Assembly: GCF_003938605.1 (NCBI RefSeq)
Contig: NZ_RHWX01000003.1
Span: forward strand, 185,834-249,833
DNA: 64,000 nucleotides
Direction of reading: 5' to 3'
From: Brevundimonas sp. 357
GTDB taxonomy: Bacteria; Pseudomonadota; Alphaproteobacteria; Caulobacterales; Caulobacteraceae
How positions within the stretch are numbered: the stretch's first letter is position 1; every line of letters starts with the position of its first letter. Shown here piece by piece: positions 54,978 through 62,846 of this stretch. A program made the translations under genes and the position numbers. The notes beneath the pieces were generated by a model. It saw only the letters and a list, made by a program, of their open reading frames with translations. It ran no database searches and was not told the DNA's origin.

Positions 54978-56264
54978 TCAGCTCCGCTTGCGGGTCAGCA
55001 GATCATAGGCCGCCCTAGCCATGACCTTGGCTGAGTTGGTCATGTCGTCGATGCCCACCCATTCGTCCGGCTGGTGCGCCAGATCCAGCACGCCGGGGCC
55101 GTAGGCGATGCAGTCCTTCAGCTTGCCGATACGGTCGATGTGCTTCTGGTCATAGGTGCCGGGCGAACAGACGAACTGGGCCTTCTTGCCCAGCACCGTC
55201 TCGATGGCGGCGGCGGTTGTGCTGGCCACGGGGCCGTCGCGGTCGGCCATGCTGGGCGCTACCTGGAACAGGTCGCGCATCTCGTAGCGGAAGCCGTGAC
55301 GCTGGGCCGCCAGCCCGTCGAGGATGGCCTTCACCTCGCCCTTCACGTCCTCCAGCGTCTCCTCGATCAGGAAGCGGCGGTCGATGACCATGCGGCTGGA
55401 ATCGGCGACGCAGGGCGCGGGCAGGCCGTCGAAGCCCTCGGCCTGACCGCCGTGGATGGAGTTGATGTTCATGGTCGACTGACGCGCGCCTTCAGGGACG
55501 ACCGGCATGTCGGAATGGCGGGCGGCCATGGCGGGGTAGAGCTTGCTCTCGAACTCTTCCATCACCGCGCCCATGTGGCGGATGGCCGAGTCGCCCAGGA
55601 AGGGCATGGAGCCGTGGGCGATGCGGCCCTTGGTCTCGATCTCGGCCCACCAGACGCCGCGATGGCCGATGCAGACCCGGTCCACGTTCAGCGGCTCGGG
55701 GATGATGACGTGATTGACGCGCGGCTCCGAGAACCAGCCGCGCTCGGCCAGATAGGCGACGCCGCCGTAGCCGCCCGACTCCTCGTCCACCGTGCCGGAG
55801 ATCTCCAGCGCGCCGGGCAGGGGCAGGCCGGAATCGATCAGGGCCTCGACCGCGATGATGGAGGCGGCGAGCCCGCCCTTCATGTCGCAGGCGCCGCGGC
55901 CGTAGACGCGGCCGTCCTTCACCTCGCCGCCGAAGGGATCGACGGTCCAGCCCCCGCCGACCTCGACCACGTCGATGTGGCTGTTGAAGTGGACGCAGGG
56001 GCCGGGTTCGGAGCCGGTCCAGCGGGCGATGACGTTGGTGCGGGGGTATTGATCGCTGTCGCCCGGCGAGCCTTCGCCGCGCACATATTCGACGGTGAAG
56101 CCGCGCTTCTTCAGCCGCTCGCCGATGTATTCGGCACAGGGGCGATAGGCCTCGCCCGGCGGGTTGATGGTGGGGAAGCGGATCAGATCCTGGGTCAGGG
56201 CGACCAGTTCGTCGGTGCGGCCGTCGATCAGGTCCATGACGGTCTGCAGGGTCGGGGCGCTCAT
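54978..56264 (-). CDS. M20-family metallo-hydrolase (ArgE/DapE-like, cytoplasmic)
   Basis: 428 residues without a signal peptide. Metal site: VHFNSHIDVVEVGGGWTVDP (H-x-D), VYGRGACDMKGGLAASIIAV (D), and SGTVDEESGGYGGVAYLAER (Glu-Glu). The dimerisation domain has HGSMPFLGDSAIRHMGAVME. The end has VCSPGTYDQKHIDRIGKLKD and HQPDEWVGIDDM. This group removes acyl groups from amino acids (acetylornithine, succinyl-diaminopimelate) and related amides. The real substrate is unknown and, from its neighbours, is likely an N-acylated amine or amino acid imported by the TonB receptors. It is in the catabolic operon, 10 bases after the dehydrogenase. Confidence 0.9.
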   Translation of the reverse strand: MSAPTLQTVMDLIDGRTDELVALTQDLIRFPTINPPGEAYRPCAEYIGERLKKRGFTVEYVRGEGSPGDSDQYPRTNVIARWTGSEPGPCVHFNSHIDVVEVGGGWTVDPFGGEVKDGRVYGRGACDMKGGLAASIIAVEALIDSGLPLPGALEISGTVDEESGGYGGVAYLAERGWFSEPRVNHVIIPEPLNVDRVCIGHRGVWWAEIETKGRIAHGSMPFLGDSAIRHMGAVMEEFESKLYPAMAARHSDMPVVPEGARQSTMNINSIHGGQAEGFDGLPAPCVADSSRMVIDRRFLIEETLEDVKGEVKAILDGLAAQRHGFRYEMRDLFQVAPSMADRDGPVASTTAAAIETVLGKKAQFVCSPGTYDQKHIDRIGKLKDCIAYGPGVLDLAHQPDEWVGIDDMTNSAKVMARAAYDLLTRKRS

Positions 56265-56274
56265 CGGTGGAACC

Positions 56275-57366
56275 TCACTCGGCGGCCAAGGCGGCCAGAA
56301 CCGCGTCGGTCATCTCAATGGTGGAAACGGCGGCGACGCCGGGGTGGGCGATATCCGGGGTGCGGACGCCGCTGGACACGACGCGCCGAACGGCGCGCTC
56401 AAGCCGGTCGGCCAGATCGGCGCGGTCGAACGACCAGCGCAGGCACAGGGCGAAGGACAGGATGGTCGCGATGGGATTGGCGACGCCCTGTCCCGCGATG
56501 TCGGGCGCCGAGCCGTGGATCGGTTCATACAGGCCCCGGCTGTTGCCGCCCTGCCCAAGCCCGGACAGGGAGGCCGAGGGCAGCAGGCCCAGCGACCCGG
56601 TCAGGGCCGCCGCCGCGTCGGACAGGATGTCGCCGAACAGGTTGTCGGTGACGATGACGTCGAACTGGTCGGGTCGTCGCACCAACTGCATGGCGCAGTT
56701 GTCGGCGTACATGTGCGACAGCTCCACGTCGGGATAGTCGGCGGCGACCTCGGTGGCGACCGCGCGCCACAGGGCGCCGGTCTCCATGACATTGGCCTTG
56801 TCGACCGAGCAGACGCGGCGCCGGCGGGTGCGGGCCAGCTCGAAGGCTGTGCGGCACACGCGGGCGATTTCGGCCTCGGTGTAGGCCTGGGTGTCATAGG
56901 CGCGGCGCTGGCCGTCGGGGCCGACCTCATTGGCGCGGGGCAGGCTGAAATAGACGCCTGCGGTGGCCTCGCGCACGATCAGAATATCGAGGCCCCGGAT
57001 CAGGTCGGGCTTGAGCGCCGAGGCGTCCAGAAGCTCGTCGAAACAGACGGCGGGGCGCAGGTTGGCGTAGAGGTCCAGCGCCTGACGCAGGCGCAGGATA
57101 CCCATCTCGGGGCGCTGGGCGCGGGGCAGGTGGTCCCACTTCGGCCCGCCGACGGCGCCGAACAGGACGGCGTCGGAGGCCAGCGCCTGCTGCACCACAT
57201 CCTCGGCGATGGGCGCGCCGACGATGTCGATGCTGGCGCCGCCCGCCAATCCCTCGCTCAGTTCAATCCGCAGCCCGGCGTTCCGGGCCCAGTCGACGAC
57301 GCGCAGGGTCTCGCGGATGATCTCCGGTCCGATGCCGTCGCCGGGCAGGACCAGAAGCTTGAACAC
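56275..57366 (-). CDS. Isopropylmalate-dehydrogenase-like (beta-decarboxylating) dehydrogenase
   Basis: 363 residues from the GTG at 57366, 4 bases after the SDR stop; an alternative GTG at 57387 overlaps the SDR gene. Seen: [80 protein letters not shown] and [20 protein letters not shown]. These are the substrate and NAD sites of the LeuB/isocitrate family. The segment [20 protein letters not shown] differs from leucine-pathway LeuB (VRELTGGIYFG). No leuC or leuD is near and the operon is catabolic, so this is probably a D-malate/tartrate/homoisocitrate-like enzyme and not LeuB. Confidence 0.85.
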   Translation of the reverse strand: MFKLLVLPGDGIGPEIIRETLRVVDWARNAGLRIELSEGLAGGASIDIVGAPIAEDVVQQALASDAVLFGAVGGPKWDHLPRAQRPEMGILRLRQALDLYANLRPAVCFDELLDASALKPDLIRGLDILIVREATAGVYFSLPRANEVGPDGQRRAYDTQAYTEAEIARVCRTAFELARTRRRRVCSVDKANVMETGALWRAVATEVAADYPDVELSHMYADNCAMQLVRRPDQFDVIVTDNLFGDILSDAAAALTGSLGLLPSASLSGLGQGGNSRGLYEPIHGSAPDIAGQGVANPIATILSFALCLRWSFDRADLADRLERAVRRVVSSGVRTPDIAHPGVAAVSTIEMTDAVLAALAAE

Positions 57367-57370
57367 GCAG

Positions 57371-58135
57371 TCAGATGCAGCGGCCACCGTCGACCTCCAG
57401 CGCCACGCCCGTGATCATCGAGGCGTCGTCCGAACACAGGAAGGCGGCGGCGGCGCCCATGTCCTCGGGCGTCGAGAAGCGGCCGATGGGGATGGAGGCC
57501 AGGAATTTGGCCCGCACCTCGGGGGTGTCGGCGCCCATGAAGGTCTTCAGCAGGGGGGTGTCGCCCGCCACCGGGTTCAGGGCGTTCACCCGCACCTGGA
57601 AGGGCGCCAGTTCGACCGCCATGGCCCGCGTCGCCGTGATGACCCAGCCCTTTGAGGCGTTGTACCAGGTCAGGTTCGGGCGGGGGCTGACCCCGCCGGT
57701 CGAGGCGATGTTCAGAATGGCGCCGGACCCTTGCGCCTTCATCGCGGGGACGAAGGCCTTCGACATCAGATAGATGGAGCGCATGTTGACGGCGGCGATG
57801 CGGTCGAAGGCTTCGTCCGACAGTTCGTCCAGCGGTTGGGGCGTGTGGCCGACGCCCGCGTTGTTGACCACGATGTCGACGCCGCCCAGCAGGCGGTTGG
57901 CGGTCTCGGCCAGAGCGACGACGTCAGCGGCGCTGGACACGTCGACCTTTACGCCCAGATCGGCGTCGCCCAGTTCAGCGGCCAGCGTGCGGGCGTCCTC
58001 GCCGTTCAGGTCGGCGACGATGACGCGGGCGCCTTCCTCGGCGAAGCGGCGCGCGATTCCGGCGCCGAAGCCGGAGGCCCCGCCCGTGACGATCGCCCGC
58101 TTGCCCTCCAGCCGCTTCGATCTGTTCCCCTCCAA
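57371..58135 (-). CDS. Short-chain dehydrogenase/reductase
   Basis: 254 residues with a TTG start preceded by GGGAG. Classical [23 protein letters not shown] (TGxxxGxG), [11 protein letters not shown] (NNAG), [11 protein letters not shown] (catalytic Ser), [10 protein letters not shown] (YxxxK), [15 protein letters not shown] and the C-terminal [15 protein letters not shown]. It reduces or oxidises a hydroxyl/keto substrate with NAD(P); the specificity is unknown. Its 3' end lies next to the dehydrogenase start. The gap of 17 bases to the aldehyde dehydrogenase shows a single operon. Confidence 0.92.
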   Translation of the reverse strand: MEGNRSKRLEGKRAIVTGGASGFGAGIARRFAEEGARVIVADLNGEDARTLAAELGDADLGVKVDVSSAADVVALAETANRLLGGVDIVVNNAGVGHTPQPLDELSDEAFDRIAAVNMRSIYLMSKAFVPAMKAQGSGAILNIASTGGVSPRPNLTWYNASKGWVITATRAMAVELAPFQVRVNALNPVAGDTPLLKTFMGADTPEVRAKFLASIPIGRFSTPEDMGAAAAFLCSDDASMITGVALEVDGGRCI

Positions 58136-58152
58136 GACGCTACTCCCTTGCG

Positions 58153-59598
58153 CTATCCGTGGTGGGCCGCGACGGTCTTCAGGGTGGTGAAGGCGTAGAG
58201 CGCCTCGAACCCCTTCTCGCGACCGTGGCCCGACTTGCCGACGCCGCCGAAGGGCAGTTCGACCCCGCCCGCCGCGCCGTAGTTGTTGATGAAGACCTGT
58301 CCGGCCCGTAGCCGCTTGGACAGCCGCATCTGCCGTCCGCCATCGCTAGTCCAGACCCCGGCGACGAGGCCGTAGTCGGTGCCGTTGGCGATGGCGACAG
58401 CCTCGTCTTCCGTCTCGAACGGGATGACGACGACGGCGGGGCCGAAGATTTCCTGCTGCGCCAGCGGGTGGTCGGGCGCGACGTTTGCGAACAGAGTGGG
58501 CGCGACATAGGCGCCGCCCTCGGGCAGGTCGGCCAGGGTCGCCTGCGCCACGATCAGGCCGTCGGCGCGGCCCTTTTCGATGAAGCTGTCGACCATGGCC
58601 TGCTGCTTCTTCGACACCAGCGGGCCGACATCGCGGTCGTCCATTGCGGGGCCGACGGTCAGGGCGGCGAAGCGTTCGGCCATGCGGCGCACGACCTCGT
58701 CATAGACGCCGCGCTGGACCAGGACGCGCGATCCGGCTGAGCAGGTCTGGCCTGCGTTCTGGACGCCCGCGTTGACAAGGAAGGGTAGGGCCTTGTCCAG
58801 ATCGGCGTCGTCGAAGACCAGCTGGGGCGACTTGCCGCCCAGCTCCAGCGTCACCGGAACGGCGTTGAGCGCCGCCGCCTGCTGGATGGCCACGCCCACC
58901 CCGGTCGAGCCGGTGAAGGACAGGTGGTTGATCCCCGGATGCGCCGCCAGAGCCGCGCCCGCTTCGGCGCCCGTGCCGGTCACGACGTTCAAGACGCCTG
59001 CGGGCAGGCCGCAATCGGCGGCGATATGGGCGAAGGCCAGGGCGGTCAGCGAGGCCTGCTCGGCGGGCTTCAGCACCACGGCGTTGCCGACGCACAGGGC
59101 GGCCACGACCGAGCGGCCGATGATCTGCATCGGATAGTTCCAGGGGATGATGTGGCCCGTCACTCCGTGCGGCTCGCGCAGGGTGTAGACGGTGTAGCCG
59201 TCCTGGAAGGGAATGGTCTCGCCGTGCAGCTTGTCCGCCGCGCCCGCGTAGAATTCGAGATAGCGGGCTAGGGCGATCACGTCGTTGCGGGCCTGCTTCA
59301 GCGGCTTGCCGACATCCAGCGCTTCCAGTTCGCTTAGCAGGTCGATGCGGGCTTCGACCTCGCGCCCCATGCGGGCCAGGATGCGGCCGCGTTCGACGGC
59401 GGTGGTGCGGCCCCAGCCTCCGTCGAAGGCGGTACGCGCGGCGCGGACGGCGTCGTCCACGTCGGCGGCGGTTCCGGCGGCCAGCCGGCCCATGACCTCG
59501 CCCGTCGACGGGTTCTCGATCGGCAGGGTCGCGTCGCCGTCTGCGGGGCGCCAGACGCCGCCGATGAAGACCTTATCCGTGGGGAAGGGCGCGACCAT
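58153..59598 (-). CDS. Aldehyde dehydrogenase (NAD+)
   Basis: 481 residues from the ATG at 59598; a further in-frame extension to 59658 has no support. ALDH superfamily: IIPWNYPMQIIGRSVVAALC (NAD site), LSFTGSTGVGVAIQQAAALN, VTLELGGKSPQLVFDDADLD (Glu), AGQTCSAGSRVLVQRGVYDE (catalytic Cys), EIFGPAVVVIPFETEDEAVA. Similar to betaine/aminobutyraldehyde/vanillin-type ALDHs. First gene of the operon, with an operator-like palindrome 125 bases upstream. Together with the aminotransferase it suggests oxidative use of an amine-derived aldehyde. Confidence 0.93.
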   Translation of the reverse strand: MVAPFPTDKVFIGGVWRPADGDATLPIENPSTGEVMGRLAAGTAADVDDAVRAARTAFDGGWGRTTAVERGRILARMGREVEARIDLLSELEALDVGKPLKQARNDVIALARYLEFYAGAADKLHGETIPFQDGYTVYTLREPHGVTGHIIPWNYPMQIIGRSVVAALCVGNAVVLKPAEQASLTALAFAHIAADCGLPAGVLNVVTGTGAEAGAALAAHPGINHLSFTGSTGVGVAIQQAAALNAVPVTLELGGKSPQLVFDDADLDKALPFLVNAGVQNAGQTCSAGSRVLVQRGVYDEVVRRMAERFAALTVGPAMDDRDVGPLVSKKQQAMVDSFIEKGRADGLIVAQATLADLPEGGAYVAPTLFANVAPDHPLAQQEIFGPAVVVIPFETEDEAVAIANGTDYGLVAGVWTSDGGRQMRLSKRLRAGQVFINNYGAAGGVELPFGGVGKSGHGREKGFEALYAFTTLKTVAAHHG

Positions 59599-59722
59599 GT
59601 CGTTAGGCTCACTGTGAGGGCGATCCCCCTCTGGTTCGCCGTCCAGGATAGTGGGCACGATAACGGATCAGGCGCCAAGCCCTTTATGGTTTTGGTCTAA
59701 GCCACTGATTTTGTGTTCTGAG

Positions 59723-59740
59723 TGCTCAATAAAATGAGCA
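59723..59740. promoter_or_regulatory. Candidate operator (copy 3) of a shared regulon motif
   Basis: TGCTCAATAAAATGAGCA: a perfect 6+6 inverted repeat with a 6-base A/T spacer, 125 bases upstream of the aldehyde dehydrogenase start. Same layout as the copies at 51902-51919 and 54374-54391. It is the best-matching palindrome of the three and the likely site at which the regulator represses its own operon. Confidence 0.6.
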
Positions 59741-59774
59741 TTTGACACTGGGGCAAGCAGGCGCGGGCGGCTTT

Positions 59775-60254
59775 TCACGCGGGGGTTGCGGGCTCCAGCA
59801 GCAGGGCCATGATCTCGGCGCCCAGCATCAAGTCCGAGACGGGGCCGAAACGGCGCATCCGCATCCGGCCCAGCCGGTCGACCAGCACCAGACTGGGCGT
59901 GCCCTGAAGATTGAAGGCGGTCATGGTGCGCGGCGCCGTCGTATCGGCCGAGGGCGCGTCGACGGCGACCGGGAAACGGCAGCCGTGCTCGGCCAGCCAT
60001 TTTGTCAGGCCTGCGCGGTCCGACTGCTGGTCGTGATGCTCGAACACGCTGTGGACGCCCAGGACGGCGACCTCGCCGGAGGTGAAGGTCTCGGCCACGC
60101 GCCGGGCCTGGGGCAGGGCGTAGTGGGAGCAGCCGGGGCAGAGGCGTTGCAGGAAGGCGATGCATACGACCTTGCCGCGCAGGTCTTCCAGGCGCACCGG
60201 CTCGGGCGTGTTCAGCCATTCCACGGCGTCGATCGAGGGGGCGAGACGGTGCAT
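59775..60254 (-). CDS. Redoxin/thioredoxin-fold protein (peroxiredoxin-like)
   Basis: 159 residues from the ATG at 60254; an upstream open stretch runs over the tRNA-Cys and is rejected. Thioredoxin fold: RLEDLRGKVVCIAFLQRLCP, with active-site CPGC in QRLCPGCSHYALPQ, VAVLGVHSVFEHHDQQS, and LQGTPSLVLVDRLGRMRMRR (cis-Pro loop TPS). It probably reduces peroxides or disulphides in the cytoplasm. No signal peptide. The neighbours (ALDH operon and tRNA-Cys) give no direct function. Confidence 0.8.
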   Translation of the reverse strand: MHRLAPSIDAVEWLNTPEPVRLEDLRGKVVCIAFLQRLCPGCSHYALPQARRVAETFTSGEVAVLGVHSVFEHHDQQSDRAGLTKWLAEHGCRFPVAVDAPSADTTAPRTMTAFNLQGTPSLVLVDRLGRMRMRRFGPVSDLMLGAEIMALLLEPATPA

Positions 60255-60285
60255 GGCGGCGGCTCCTGAACGGCAGGGCGCCCGA

Positions 60286-60359
60286 TGGAGGCCGGACCTG
60301 GAATCGAACCAGGCTGGACGGATATGCACTCCGCCGCGTAACCGCTCCGCCATCCGGCC
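60286..60359 (-). tRNA. tRNA-Cys(GCA) with atypical anticodon loop
   Basis: 74 bases on the minus strand, with perfect acceptor stem GGCCGGA/TCCGGCC, discriminator T73, encoded CCA, T arm CCTGG-TTCGATT-CCAGG and D-arm typical for tRNA-Cys. The anticodon arm is GCGGA-GTGCATA-TCCGT. U33 and anticodon GCA are right, but position 32 is G and position 37 is T where C and A are expected. A purine at 37 is nearly universal, so it may be altered in function or a decayed copy. Confidence 0.8.
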
Positions 60360-60382
60360 ATCGGGGCGAGGCGTCTGGATAG

Positions 60383-60405
60383 CAGGCGGCGCCGGGGGCC
60401 GCCTG
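60383..60405. repeat. GC-rich inverted repeat between tRNA-Cys and permease pseudogene
   Basis: CAGGCGGC (60383-60390) pairs with GCCGCCTG (60398-60405). It is one of two hairpins in the 98 bases between the tRNA and the pseudogene end. Confidence 0.5.
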
Positions 60406-60423
60406 GGCCAGTTGCGGATTAGC

Positions 60424-60447
60424 GGGGGCGCCGGTTGCAGCGCCCCC
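60424..60447 (-). terminator. Hairpin at the 3' side of the permease pseudogene
   Basis: A perfect 8-bp stem GGGGGCGC / GCGCCCCC with loop CGGTTGCA, about 10 bases past the pseudogene stop. No T-tract on the minus strand. It probably was the terminator of the original permease gene. Confidence 0.55.
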
Positions 60448-60457
60448 TCTATAGGGA

Positions 60458-61567
60458 TCAGTCGGCGGCGGCCTGTTCGGCTTCCTTGGCCTCGCGGCGG
60501 GCGACGCTGAAGCGACGGCCGTAGAGCAGATAGGCGCCGACGCCGATCACGTTCCAGATCAGGAACCACAGCTGCGTTTTCTGCGGCAGGCTGGCCAGCA
60601 GATACAGGCAGCCGGCGATGGCCACGGGGCCGATGACCCAGGCCAGGGGCGTGCGGAAGCCGCGCGGCAGTTCCGGAGAGCGGCGGCGCAGGATCAGCAT
60701 GCACAGCGCCACCGAGCTGAAGGCCACCAGCGTCCCGGCGTTGGCCAGCGCGACGATCTCGCCCAGGGGGAAGAACAGGGCGATGGTCCCGACGACGGCG
60801 GTGGTGAAGGCGGTGATGCGCAGGGGCGCGCCCTTGGCCGATAGTTGCGACAGGCCGCGCGGCAGCAGGCCGTCACGCGCCATGACGAAGAAGATGCGGC
60901 TCTGGCCGTAGAAGAAGGCCAGGATGACGGTCGGCAGGGTCAGCACGGCCGTCACCGCCAGGAAGTGAGCGGCGCCCGGCTGGCCGAGCTCGCGCAGGAT
61001 CAGGGCCAGCGGCTCGGGGCTGTTGGCGAACAAGGTGAAGGGCGCGGCGCCCAGGGCCGCCGTGGCGATGACGGTGTAGATGGCCGCGCAGACCAGCATG
61101 GAGCCGATGATGCCGATGGCCAGGTCGCGCTTGGGATTGCGCGTTTCTTCGGCCGCAGTGGCGATGGCGTCGAAGCCTTAGAAGGCCGAGAAGATGATGG
61201 CCGCGGCGGCCATGATGCCGCGCTCGACCCCGTCCTCGCCCATGGTGCGGCCGAAGCCGTAGGGGCTGAACGGCTCCAGATTGGCGCCGTTGAAGTGGGG
61301 CAGGGCGAACCAGACGAACAGCACCAGGGCCGACAGCTTCACGACCACCAGGGCCAGGTTCAGCGTGGCGCTCTTGCGGGTGCCGATGATCAGCATTCCG
61401 GCGATGACCAGGATGATGAACAGGGCCGGGACGTTGGCCACGCCGCACGCGTGCGGGCCCTGCATCAGGGCCATGGGCAGGCCCAGCCAGTCGTGCAGCA
61501 GGGGCGCCGCATAGCCGGACCAGCTGACGGCCACAGCGCTGACCACCAGGCTGTACTCCAGGATCAC
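60458..61567 (-). pseudogene. APC-family permease pseudogene (5' end lost, internal stop)
   Basis: Compared with the intact permease at 23934-25349, it begins with VILEYSLVVSAVAVSWSGYA, matching from about residue 111 of the intact protein, so the first ~110 residues are missing. Upstream codons (CRTGG) show no similarity. At 61178-61180 (minus strand) TAA replaces the Tyr codon in FFAF-Y-GFDAIA (here FSAF-stop-GFDAIATAAEET). After the stop the frame continues intact to 60458 (CAAIYTVIATAALGAAPFTL and RIFFVMARDGLLPRGLSQLS). Both defects make it non-functional. It is a paralogue, not a copy, of the first permease. Confidence 0.9.
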
Positions 61568-62067
61568 GCCTCCCGTCCTGCAGCATCGCTCAAATCGGCC
61601 ACGGCGTCAGGGCGTGCCGCACCCTCGATATCACGCAAAGTCTTGTTTGCGCGGCAGAGGGCTGGATCGACGGTAGCACGAGAAGAGAAAATGCGGCGGG
61701 CGCCGCGCGGGCTGCGGATGACAAGGGAGCTCCGCCTGCGTAGCGGATGAAAGAACGCGATAGCTCGGCGACCAGACGGCGAGCATGCGGCGCCTGCAGA
61801 CCGTAGCGCCGAAGCCGTGGGCGACGAGTACTCCGGGTGAGGGGAAAATGTCGGAAGTTAATGGCGGGCCGAAGCCGACGAAACGGAGAACTACACCTAC
61901 GCTATAGCCCTCTAAATTGAAGCAAGAACGAATGGCTAAAATGGGGTGCGAAGCGGAGTAGCGGGTTCCAGCGGACATTCCATGAAACCCGCCTTTCAGG
62001 CACAATCGCGATCTGGTGGCACCTAGTCCCGAGTTCGGACGCTCAACCCGCTTATCACCCGATTTTC
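61568..62067. other. Boundary region (500 bp) without an identified gene
   Basis: From the break in the permease pseudogene to the end of the TIR gene. A frame on the minus strand (61631-62005) is open but has no family match, no ribosome site and biased composition, so it is not called. Base composition falls from typical genome GC towards the lower level of the TIR region, which suggests the junction between host DNA and acquired DNA is here, perhaps at about 61570. No terminal repeat of an element was recognised. Confidence 0.55.
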
Positions 62068-62784
62068 CTAAGCCGCGACCAACTCGGCAATCTTAGCCGC
62101 AACTGCCGCCATAGATTCTTCGGCAGTGTTCAACCCAGCCCGAGACGCTAGTAGAAGGCTGACCTTCTCAAGTTCCTCGTACGTCGTTCCGTGTACAACT
62201 GGCACGAGCCGCTCACATCGAAGAAGCGCTGAAAGCTCTTTGTCCGCGACACCTTCTGCCGGTAGGCGACGCAACATGGCCGGCGTAACCAGCACGATAC
62301 CTACGCGAGAGTTCACCAAGCCCTTGTCAATCGCCCGCATCATTGGCACCCCAAGGCCGAGGTCCTTTTCGCTAAACCACACGCGAACACCGCGCGCTTC
62401 GAGAAGGTCATGAAGGTCTTTCGCGGCCCCCTGTCGGTCATCCCACGCGTGGCACAGGAAAACGTCTCGGAGATCAGGCTGCGAAACTGCGAGGCTTTCG
62501 ACAGATTCACGGACAGGAGTAAGTGTCCTCACTTCTTCAGTCGTGTACCACACCCCGGAACTCGATGGGGACCAGCGCGGCTTTGAGCTGCGCTGCCCCG
62601 AACTGCCACCGCCCCGGTTAACCGACGAAGAAGGGGTGGGAGATGGCCGATAGCTACTATAATCACTGTAACTGCCGTAGCTGCCATACCCCCCCGAGCG
62701 ACCATAACGCCCTCCGCATGCGGGGCAGTCGGCTGCCGCCGCCGCCGAGCGGTGTCCCCTTACTGGTGCAGTACATCTAGCCAT
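62068..62784 (-). CDS. TIR-domain protein with N-terminal zinc-ribbon-like segment and low-complexity linker
   Basis: 238 residues, ATG preceded by GGGGGAG. Residues 1-27 (CTAPVRGHRSAAAAADCPAC) have Cys4, His11, Cys20 and Cys23, which could bind zinc. Residues about 28-68 are Gly/Ser/Tyr-rich. The TIR domain (about 105-238) has DVFLCHAWDDRQGAAKDLHD (strand A), VWFSEKDLGLGVPMMRAIDK (BB loop), SRVGIVLVTPAMLRRLP and the Glu in VADKELSALL (Glu183), at the place of the catalytic Glu of TIR NADases. TIR proteins in bacteria are often NAD-degrading or signal-making defence parts. GC is lower than in the host genes. The partner gene is just upstream. Confidence 0.88.
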   Translation of the reverse strand: MARCTAPVRGHRSAAAAADCPACGGRYGRSGGYGSYGSYSDYSSYRPSPTPSSSVNRGGGSSGQRSSKPRWSPSSSGVWYTTEEVRTLTPVRESVESLAVSQPDLRDVFLCHAWDDRQGAAKDLHDLLEARGVRVWFSEKDLGLGVPMMRAIDKGLVNSRVGIVLVTPAMLRRLPAEGVADKELSALLRCERLVPVVHGTTYEELEKVSLLLASRAGLNTAEESMAAVAAKIAELVAA

Positions 62785-62846
62785 ATGCTCTCCCCCTCCT
62801 GCTCATCCACTGTTCTGTCGGAACGTTGAAGTTGTTTTCCAGCAAG

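Noticed and set aside
56275..57387. Naming the beta-decarboxylating dehydrogenase leuB
   Set aside because: Its [10 protein letters not shown] segment differs from LeuB, no leuC/leuD are near, and the operon is catabolic.
61631..62005. A 124-codon frame on the minus strand in the junction region
   Set aside because: No ribosome site, no domain, and odd composition (many Ser/Arg/Pro). It could be a fragment, but I cannot support a gene.
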